In this document: piece by piece, positions 1-5,840 of the stretch | Position numbering within the stretch: position 1 is the first letter of the stretch | Layout of the letters: every line of letters starts with the position of its first letter | Source of the DNA: Candidatus Eisenbacteria bacterium | GTDB taxonomy: Bacteria; Orphanbacterota; Orphanbacteria; Orphanbacterales; Orphanbacteraceae | DNA length: 56,454 nt | NCBI GenBank assembly: GCA_016930695.1 | Contig: JAFGGD010000027.1 | Location: 1-56,454 of the forward strand | Direction: 5' to 3' | Made by a program: the position numbers and the translations under genes | Notes under the pieces: model-generated | What the model was told of the DNA's origin: nothing | The model's database searches: none | Seen by the model: the letters and a program-made list of their open reading frames with translations, nothing else

Positions 1-20
1 AACCGTCGACGTTTCGCCAT
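1..20 (-). CDS. IS3-family transposase OrfA, first codons only
   Basis: The minus-strand ATG at 20-18 opens MAKRRR and is cut by the window edge. A strong purine-rich ribosome site lies just upstream, and the putative IS terminal repeat lies about 40 bases before it. MAKRRR followed by an aromatic residue is a common N-terminus of IS3 OrfA proteins. Only six codons are visible, so the family call depends on context. Confidence 0.4.
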
Positions 21-81
21 GGTCTCTCCTCCTCAGTTCCGGAGAGTCCACCTTAGCATGCTGTCCGATTATTGGGGACCA
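1..81 (-). mobile_element. End of an IS3-like insertion sequence (partial)
   Basis: Read leftward on the minus strand, the segment begins with TGGTCCCCAATAATCGGACA (81-62). This looks like an IS3-family terminal inverted repeat starting with TG. It is followed by an AGGAGGAG ribosome site and an ATG at 20 that opens a frame starting MAKRRR, the usual start of IS3-family OrfA helix-turn-helix proteins. The element runs off the window, so its other end and the target duplication cannot be seen. It ends inside a helix-hairpin-helix gene. The assignment rests on the end sequence and six residues, so it is an inference. Confidence 0.55.
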
Positions 82-556
82 CCTCTCCCCCGCCGAGGTC
101 GGCGAGCACCGATCCGGCGAGGAAGTCGGCGGGACGGCTCTCCCCCGGATCTCTTTCGGTGAGCACCCCCGCCTCCCAAACGCCCCAACTCCCCTCGAAG
201 GCGCGCGTGTCGCGGACACCGCTCCCCGTGCTCTCCCGCCGGAGACGAAGCGCGCAGTCTCGCGCCCCCTCGCCCGGATAGGAGAACGCCTCCTCCCTTA
301 GCTCTTCCGGATCGCCCAAAAGAAGTCGAAGATCGCCTGCGTCCCGAATCGGTCCGGCGGCGCGCCTCTCGCCGATCCGCCTCGCCCCTTCCGTCCCGAC
401 GCCGGCCGCGCGGGAGAGCAGGGGAAGAGGGGAACGGTTGGGATCGAGACGAAACGGTCCTTCCGGTCCGGCGAATGGGGGATCGGGTATCTCCGCGCCG
501 GAAGCGAGGGACGCGCCGAAAACGCCCACGATCAAACAGACATATACATTTTTCAT
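82..556 (-). pseudogene. Helix-hairpin-helix exported protein, truncated by an IS
   Basis: The frame starts at the ATG at 556 with a signal peptide (residues 1-21, MKNVYVCLIVGVFGASLASGA). Residues about 37-83 form a ComEA-like helix-hairpin-helix pair (LDPNRSPLPLLSRAAGVG, then the partner helix). From residue about 122 the sequence WGVWEAGVLTERDPGES resembles the start of the beta-rich region of larger HHH outer-membrane-type proteins in FCB-group bacteria. The match ends near residue 157, exactly where the IS-like end begins; the frame then runs through IS sequence to a TAA at 53. Intact relatives are, from general knowledge, several hundred residues long, so this is a disrupted copy. DNA binding by the HHH motif is only a family expectation. 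Confidence 0.6.
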
Positions 557-646
557 GGAAACGGGTGGAGAGGAGCGCGGGATCCGCCGTGGGAGCGTTA
601 TTCTAGCGCGGAGTAGCCGCGAGAACAAGAGGCGATCGCGCCCCTC

Positions 647-700
647 CGTAACCAGATTCTCTTTTCCCGACTGAAAGGAGGGAAAAGGTATCTGGTTACG
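647..700. repeat. REP-like palindrome A
   Basis: A 54-bp imperfect palindrome. The left arm is CGTAACCAGATTCTCTTTTC and the right arm GGAAAAGGTATCTGGTTACG. The arms differ at the GATTCTC/GATACC position, which would form a mismatch bulge in the hairpin. It is one of several copies around the RAYT gene at 930-1532, and the pairing of such palindromes with a Y1 transposase is the hallmark of REP/RAYT systems. Confidence 0.85.
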
Positions 701-728
701 AGAGAAGCCGGCGGTTGCAAACCCCCTT

Positions 729-782
729 CGTAACCAGATTCTCTTTTTCCGAGCAAAGCGAAGGAAAAGGTATCTGGTTACG
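729..782. repeat. REP-like palindrome B
   Basis: A 54-bp copy with the same architecture and orientation as copy A: GATTCTC-type left arm, GATACC-type right arm, short loop GAGCAAAGCGAA. It lies 28 bp from copy A, so the two form a tandem pair like the BIMEs seen with other REP families. The region 557-646 upstream holds no recognisable gene. Confidence 0.85.
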
Positions 783-834
783 AAAACCGCCCACGCTCTA
801 GCCACCACCGCCAACTTCCTGGACGGCTCTTCCT

Positions 835-914
835 GGTAACCAGATACCTTTTCACTCCCTTTCTCCGGCACGACGGTTGCTAGCCCCCTTCGAAGGAAAA
901 GGTATCTGGTTACG
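835..914. repeat. REP-like palindrome C, long loop
   Basis: Left arm GGTAACCAGATACCTTTT (835-852) and right arm AAGGAAAAGGTATCTGGTTA ending in CG at 914, with about 40 bp between them. Both arms are of the GATACC type. The right arm ends immediately before the ribosome site of the RAYT gene, so the hairpin lies in the leader of the transposase mRNA and could influence its expression. Confidence 0.75.
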
Positions 915-929
915 AAAGGAGATGCGCTC

Positions 930-1532
930 ATGCCCAAGTACGCTCGCCTCGTCCTCCCCGGTGTCCCGCACCACGTCACCCAGCGTGGAAACCGGCGGGT
1001 GGCCGTTTTCGCGGACGAGAAAGACCATCGCCTCTACCTCGACCTCCTCCAAATCTATTCCTCCAGGAACGGCCTCGACATCCTCGCCTACTGCCTCATG
1101 CCGAACCACGTGCACCTGGTCGCCGTCCCTCGGGAACCCCACTCTCTCGGCCGCGCGCTTCGCGACACGCATCGGCTCTACGCGCGGAAGTACAACAAGC
1201 GATATGACCATGCCGGCCATCTCTGGCAGGGACGTTTCTTCTCCACCCCGCTCGACGATCATCACTTCTGGGCGGCGATCCGCTATGTGGAGAGGAATCC
1301 GGTTCGCGCGGGGATGGTCGGTCGAGCCGAGGACTACCCGTGGTCGAGCGCGAGAGCCCACTGCGGGAAGACCGAGGCGGAGAGGGAAAGCCGACGCGGC
1401 CGATTACTCTCCTTCACCTTTCCCGAGGGGAGCCGGCTCCAAATGGGAGGGGAATGGTCCGCGTGGCTATCGGGGGAGGACGAGGAGAAGGCGTTGGACG
1501 AGATCCGGAAGAGAACGCTCACCGGACGATGA
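930..1532 (+). CDS. REP-associated tyrosine transposase (RAYT, Y1 family)
   Basis: A 200-residue protein of the Y1/TnpA_REP family, the single-strand nucleases related to IS200/IS605 transposases that recognise and cleave REP hairpins. The HUH metal site is visible as NHVH (H60, H62) in CLMPNHVHLVAV. The probable catalytic tyrosine is Y119 in RYVERNPVRAGMV, and the family's WSS motif lies near residue 138. AAAGGAG at 915-921 supports the ATG at 930. It is flanked on both sides by copies of one palindromic repeat (647-914, 1547-1588, 2690-2825), which are its probable substrates. It is full length, with no sign of decay. RAYTs are usually single-copy and not autonomously mobile. Confidence 0.92.
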   Translation: MPKYARLVLPGVPHHVTQRGNRRVAVFADEKDHRLYLDLLQIYSSRNGLDILAYCLMPNHVHLVAVPREPHSLGRALRDTHRLYARKYNKRYDHAGHLWQGRFFSTPLDDHHFWAAIRYVERNPVRAGMVGRAEDYPWSSARAHCGKTEAERESRRGRLLSFTFPEGSRLQMGGEWSAWLSGEDEEKALDEIRKRTLTGR

Positions 1533-1546
1533 ACGGGGCAAAAGAG

Positions 1547-1588
1547 AAAAGGTATCTGGTTAGAAGGGGGATTAGGTATCTGGTTAGG
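1547..1588. repeat. Two direct REP half-sites after the RAYT gene
   Basis: AAAAGGTATCTGGTTA (1547-1562) and TTAGGTATCTGGTTAGG (about 1572-1588) are two right-arm half-units in the same orientation. No left arm is nearby and the final TTACG has changed to TTAG. They look like decayed or half REP units between the 3' end of the RAYT gene and the stop codon of the next, convergent gene. Confidence 0.7.
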
Positions 1589-1596
1589 AAGGGGAG

Positions 1597-2568
1597 CTAG
1601 GGGACATACTGTGATAATTTGATGTGGTTAATTCCGTCTTCTTTCGCGAATCCTAGCATGTAGAGGACACGGATGTGCGCGGCGTTGAAGGCAGTGTAAT
1701 CATCAGCACCAGGAGTAAAAATACCTGCATCTGGACCTTCATATGACCCTCCTCCGTAGCTCACTGCTCTGTAGTTTAACTCTTTCGCCCTATCATTGTT
1801 AATAGAAAAGGTGCCTGCGGTGGTAAAAATCTCAGCCCCGGTCAGAAAGCCATTGGAATGATAGTCTTGCACAAAATTTGAAGATTCATTATGCCACCAA
1901 TAGACACCATCTGGAGTATAATTTGGCCAATCAACAGGACCCAACTGGAAGAAATTGATTCCCGTCTGCGTGTTCTGCAGATCAGCAGTCTCTTGCACGA
2001 GCGCTTCATCCGCGGGGATGCCTGTAAAGGTACCATCAACGTTCCTCGGCAGATCATCCTTTGAGTAGAGCTCAACATCCTGCCCTGAACCAGGATCGAC
2101 ATCCCAGATCTGCTGCGCCTGCGCAGCAGTGATCTCGACACCGCTCCACGGCACTCCGGGAGGGCTGTAACAGCTTGCAGGAAGAAAGGCGTGAAAGGTG
2201 GTATCCGAACCGAGAGGGTAGGAGAAGGGAACCGCCGCCTCCCAGTAGGTCGCGGCGGGGCTTTGGAAATGAAGGGTGTCCTCGACGACGGTTCTCGCCT
2301 TGCGGGTTCCGGATCCCCGGAACAACGCCTTGATTCCGCCCCAGGAAGCGCCTCCTCTCAGCCGGACGCCGGTTGTCGCCCCGTAAAGCAGGTACTCTCC
2401 GCCGGAATCGGTCGTGTCCGCTTCGTCTCCGTGAGAAACCACGATGCCGGGAATCGGATCCCCCTCGGCCTCCCGGACCACGCCGTGGATATCGGCATAC
2501 GCCCACCCGACAAACAGCAAGAGGGTCGCCGCGGTGAGGAATGCACGAGAGTTGGAGAAGGGTGACAA
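1597..2568 (-). CDS. Secreted protein with carboxypeptidase-regulatory-like domain
   Basis: No function is recognised. The preferred start is the TTG at 2568, preceded by GGGAGGTG; a TTG at 2604 would add twelve residues. A signal peptide (hydrophobic LTAATLLLFVGWAYA) leads to a short beta domain, DIHGVVREAEGDPIPGIVV, of the carboxypeptidase-D regulatory type seen in extracellular proteins. The rest, rich in Asn, Tyr and Trp, matches nothing I know. The 3' half (about 1600-2160) is clearly richer in A+T than the 5' half and than neighbouring genes. The gene lies between REP-like repeats. A chimeric or horizontally acquired origin is therefore plausible. Confidence 0.6.
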   Translation of the reverse strand: MSPFSNSRAFLTAATLLLFVGWAYADIHGVVREAEGDPIPGIVVSHGDEADTTDSGGEYLLYGATTGVRLRGGASWGGIKALFRGSGTRKARTVVEDTLHFQSPAATYWEAAVPFSYPLGSDTTFHAFLPASCYSPPGVPWSGVEITAAQAQQIWDVDPGSGQDVELYSKDDLPRNVDGTFTGIPADEALVQETADLQNTQTGINFFQLGPVDWPNYTPDGVYWWHNESSNFVQDYHSNGFLTGAEIFTTAGTFSINNDRAKELNYRAVSYGGGSYEGPDAGIFTPGADDYTAFNAAHIRVLYMLGFAKEDGINHIKLSQYVP

Positions 2569-2689
2569 GGGAACACCTCCCGAAGAAGAATCGGTTGGAG
2601 CCAAAGGGACGTTATTGTGTAATGATAGAGATTATAAGTACTTGAAGTCAATCATTTTCGGTAGAGCGGGGGTGGAGCCGGAACCAAAT

Positions 2690-2743
2690 CGTAACCAGAT
2701 ACCTTTTTCCGCCCTCCGGACGAAAAAAGAGAATCAGGTTACG
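2690..2743. repeat. REP-like palindrome E (inverted orientation)
   Basis: A 54-bp unit. The left arm CGTAACCAGATACCTTTTTC is GATACC type and the right arm, read in complement, is GATTCTC type. This is the reverse of copies A and B. It stands upstream of the gene starting at 2568 and downstream of the VWA gene. Confidence 0.82.
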
Positions 2744-2770
2744 AGAAGCTCTTGCCACCAATCGGTCCAA

Positions 2771-2825
2771 TCGTAACCAGATACCTTTTTCCGCCCTGCG
2801 GGCGGAAAAAGGTATCTGGTTACGA
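2771..2825. repeat. REP-like palindrome F, 26-bp perfect stem
   Basis: A 55-bp inverted repeat with two perfectly complementary 26-bp arms (TCGTAACCAGATACCTTTTT followed by CCGCCC) around a TGC loop. It is the most regular copy in the window and ends six bases before the stop codon of the VWA gene. In RNA from either strand it would form a very stable hairpin that could protect the 3' end of that message, as REP elements do in enterobacteria. It has no U-run after the stem, so it is not a canonical intrinsic terminator. Confidence 0.88.
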
Positions 2826-2831
2826 CGGGGC

Positions 2832-5021
2832 TTACGACAGCCCTTTCCGTTTGCGGATGAACCACTCGGCGCCGAAGAGGAGAACGAGGAGGATAAGGAC
2901 GGCGGGGTGGTTCCAGATCTCGCGCTCGCTCCGCGCGATCCGCGTGCGCGAGGGGAGCGAGAGATCCCCTCCCCATTCCGCGAGTTCCTCCACGGGAAGA
3001 ACCCTCCCGCCGCTCGCGCGGGCGATCGCCGCGAGAAGCTCGTCGTTCCTTTCCGTGTCGAGAAACTCGGGGCTGAAGTCGCTCACCGAGAAAGCGCCCT
3101 CGTCTTTTCCGAGAAGCGCTCCGCCCTTCTGGGCGGCCGCTTCGTAGGCGTACTCTCCGGGTGGAAGAGGTCCGATCGAGCGATGATAGGCGCCCGGTTC
3201 CGCCGGGTCCGGCTCCAGGAAGAAGCGCTCCGGCTCCCCCATATCGGAGTGGACCGTCACCTCCAGCCGCGCGTCCGGCACGGGGGAGAGGGACTCGTCC
3301 AGGACGAGGCCGCGCAGATCGATCGTCTCGCTTCTCCGTACGGTCATCTCCTCCGGCCGCACCGTCACGTTTTGGAATCCCCCGCGCGCCACCATCCAAC
3401 GGAGCGCGTTCGACCAGAGCCGCTCGTAGGTCCTGTTCGACTTGCCGAGCCCCCACATCCGGAAATCCCAGCGCCAGAAACCCGCGCCGTTCACCACCAG
3501 AACGCGCCCCTTGCCGGCGGGTCCGAGGACGAGCAGAGGCGCGGGCCGGCCCTCCACGTCGAGGCCGGGGTGGACGGCGAGCGGAGTCGCCCCCGGCCGG
3601 ACCGGGCCGAGGCGGTTCATCCCGAGAAGCGGCGGGAGTTCCTCCCAACGGGCCACGTTCTCCGCGTCCTCCGGCTCGATGCGGAGGATCGGGTGGCGGA
3701 CCCCTTCGGTGGTGATCCGCGGCTTGAAGCCGCCCTCCTGATAGAGGTCGCCCGGAGAAGCGGCGACGGGGAGAAGCGACGCGAGCGGTTCCGGCACGCC
3801 GCGCCGGAGCGGGTCGACGGCGAGAAAGACCAGGCCGCCGCCGCGAACGCGGACGAAACGGTCCAGCGCCTCCCCCCATTCCCGGCGAACCGCGTCGGGA
3901 ACGCCGAACAGGAAAACCAGGTCGAAGCGGCGGAGTTCCTCCTCCGTGGCCGGGAAGGGTTCGTTCCCCGGCGCCCCCGGGTCGGCCGGCGCGGGCCCTC
4001 CGCCTAGCCCCTGAAAGAAGGCGTACACCGAAAGGTTCGCGTCCTTCTCCAGCGTGCGACGGAGAAAGGCGAAATCCCAGCCGGGACGGTCGGCGAAGAG
4101 GAGAACGCGGAGTCTCTCCTTCACCACCTCGATGGTGAAGTCGAGGTGGTTGTTCTCGCCCACCCGCTCTCCCTCGCTCACCGGCGCTTCGACGCGGAAC
4201 CGCCGGATCCCCTCCTCGGTCACGGGAAAACGGAAGGTCAGCGTCCGCGTCTCCCGTCGCCCCTCGAAGCGGACCGTGTCCCGCGCCACTTCCCGGTCTC
4301 CCTCGCGGATCGATACGGGGACCGACTCGCCGGCGAACCCTTGGGCGCGTATCGTCACCTCCGCGGCGACCCGGCTGTTCGCGTAGACAAGGCGGTTCGC
4401 GAGCGCCTGGCGGATCGAGAGATCGCGCACCGCTTCCGGATCGCCGATCGGGATCGGGAAGATCGGCACGCCCGCCTCCTCCGCGACGCGGACCGGGTCG
4501 CGCCCGGCGTTCACCGCGCCGTCGCTCAGGAGGACGATTCCGTCGAGCCCTCTCTCCCACTCCGCCTCCACCGCCTCCTCGACGGCGCGCGAAAGGTCGG
4601 TGGCGTCCCCCTCCCCCTCCTCCTCCCAGGGGTGGAGCGCCCCGGAGAAACCGTAGCGCACGACCTCGTAACGGCGCTCCAGTTTCTCCAGCACCGCCGC
4701 CGGCTCCTCCCGGAGCGCCCGGTCGGCCGCGAGTCGCCGGGGGCCGCCCTCGCCGTCCACGATCCCCATGCTCGCCGAACGGTCGAGAAGGACCGCCACG
4801 GCGGGACGGAGAGTCTCCTCCCGGCTCACCGTGAGGAGAGGATCGAAGAGGAGCGCGAGGAGGAGGGCGGTGGAGGCGAAGCGGAGCGCGCCCAGCAGGC
4901 GGCGCACAGGCGCCGAGACGGGGGGGATGGTCCGCCGGTAAGCCCATACCGCGGCGAGGAGCGCGAAGAGGAACGCCGCCAAAAGGAGGGGGATGTTCCC
5001 CCGCTGCAGGGCGAGCGTCAC
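2832..5021 (-). CDS. Membrane-anchored VWA-domain protein
   Basis: A 729-residue protein when started at the GTG at 5021, five bases after the sirtuin stop; a TTG at 5030 overlapping that stop is also possible. Two transmembrane helices (about 9-28 and 42-62) precede a von Willebrand A domain whose MIDAS motif is D80-R-S-A-S84. The central region (RVLLFADRPGWDFAFLRRTL) resembles the glutamine-amidotransferase-like fold common in such proteins, and a last helix (NHPAVLILLVLLFGAEWFI) ends in a basic tail. This architecture is widespread in FCB and Planctomycetes genomes, often near MoxR ATPases and BatA-like proteins. No MoxR gene is present here. It is probably co-transcribed with the sirtuin. 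Function unknown beyond metal-dependent protein binding. Confidence 0.82.
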   Translation of the reverse strand: MTLALQRGNIPLLLAAFLFALLAAVWAYRRTIPPVSAPVRRLLGALRFASTALLLALLFDPLLTVSREETLRPAVAVLLDRSASMGIVDGEGGPRRLAADRALREEPAAVLEKLERRYEVVRYGFSGALHPWEEEGEGDATDLSRAVEEAVEAEWERGLDGIVLLSDGAVNAGRDPVRVAEEAGVPIFPIPIGDPEAVRDLSIRQALANRLVYANSRVAAEVTIRAQGFAGESVPVSIREGDREVARDTVRFEGRRETRTLTFRFPVTEEGIRRFRVEAPVSEGERVGENNHLDFTIEVVKERLRVLLFADRPGWDFAFLRRTLEKDANLSVYAFFQGLGGGPAPADPGAPGNEPFPATEEELRRFDLVFLFGVPDAVRREWGEALDRFVRVRGGGLVFLAVDPLRRGVPEPLASLLPVAASPGDLYQEGGFKPRITTEGVRHPILRIEPEDAENVARWEELPPLLGMNRLGPVRPGATPLAVHPGLDVEGRPAPLLVLGPAGKGRVLVVNGAGFWRWDFRMWGLGKSNRTYERLWSNALRWMVARGGFQNVTVRPEEMTVRRSETIDLRGLVLDESLSPVPDARLEVTVHSDMGEPERFFLEPDPAEPGAYHRSIGPLPPGEYAYEAAAQKGGALLGKDEGAFSVSDFSPEFLDTERNDELLAAIARASGGRVLPVEELAEWGGDLSLPSRTRIARSEREIWNHPAVLILLVLLFGAEWFIRKRKGLS

Positions 5022-5026
5022 GCCGT

Positions 5027-5782
5027 TCAACCTTCCCCCCCTTCCCGCGCCTCGGGAAAGGCGAGCTCCACCAACGCCGGGAGGATTTCCGCCGCCTTCC
5101 CCCGGAGGGAGATGTCGGCGTAACCGGAGAGGCCGGTCTCCTCCGGGTTGATCTCCACTAAACGCGCGCCCGACTGCTGCGCCAGAACCGGCAGGGTCGC
5201 CGCGGGATGAACGAGCGCCGAAGTCCCCACCACCAGAAAGAGATCGGCGGCGACGGCGGCGTCGTGCGCTCGCCGGAGCGCCTCCTCCGGCAGCATCTCG
5301 CCGAACCAGACCACGTCGGGGCGCATCGGATGCCCGGCCCGGCAGCGGGGGATCCCGTCCCCCTCCGAGCCGTCGGCGGTTCTCGTCTCGCCGTCCGACT
5401 CGCAGCGGGCGCGGAAGAGGTTGCCGTGCAGCTCCACCGGATCGCGCGAGCCGGCCCGCGCGTGGAGGCCGTCCACGTTCTGCGTGATCAGCGTGAAAGA
5501 GGGGAGGAGCCTTTCGAGTCGGGCGAGGGCGAGGTGAGCGGCGTTCGGCTCGCAGGCGGCCACGAGGCGGCGCCTGTGGCGGTACCACTCCCAGACCAGT
5601 TCGGGATCCCGGGCGTACGCCCCGGGCGTGGCCAGATCTTCGGCGCGATAGCGGCGCCAAAGCCCTCCTTCGCCGCGGAAGGTGGGGACTCCGCTCTCGG
5701 CGGAAACGCCGGCGCCGGTCAGCGCCGCCGCGCGCCGGGCGGCGCCCAACAGGCGGGCGGCCCCTTCGATCCCTTCCTTCAA
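5027..5782 (-). CDS. SIR2-family NAD-dependent protein deacylase (class III, SIRT5-like)
   Basis: A 251-residue sirtuin that removes acyl groups from lysine using NAD. It starts at the TTG at 5782, with GAGGAG seven bases upstream. NAD-binding GAGVSAESGVPTFRG is at 23-37, QNVDGLH at 101-107 and the catalytic histidine at H119. Y67-x-x-R70 in WEWYRHRR is the pair that selects succinyl and malonyl lysine in SIRT5 and CobB, so desuccinylation or demalonylation is predicted. The zinc site is unusual: the standard four cysteines appear as C127, D130, C147 and H151 (RCESD and PRCRAGH). It lies between the selenoprotein and the VWA gene, 58 bases after the former. Confidence 0.92.
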   Translation of the reverse strand: MKEGIEGAARLLGAARRAAALTGAGVSAESGVPTFRGEGGLWRRYRAEDLATPGAYARDPELVWEWYRHRRRLVAACEPNAAHLALARLERLLPSFTLITQNVDGLHARAGSRDPVELHGNLFRARCESDGETRTADGSEGDGIPRCRAGHPMRPDVVWFGEMLPEEALRRAHDAAVAADLFLVVGTSALVHPAATLPVLAQQSGARLVEINPEETGLSGYADISLRGKAAEILPALVELAFPEAREGGEG

Positions 5783-5840
5783 GGGAAACTCCTCGCGGGG
5801 AAAAAGTCCGGGAGAGGCCGGAGATCGGGGCGGTGCGTGA

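Noticed and set aside
647-914. CRISPR array
   Set aside because: Units are inverted palindromes with irregular spacing, there are no uniform spacers, and no cas genes are nearby.
2771-2825. Palindrome F as a rho-independent terminator
   Set aside because: The stem is followed by A rather than T on both strands; it belongs to the repeat family.
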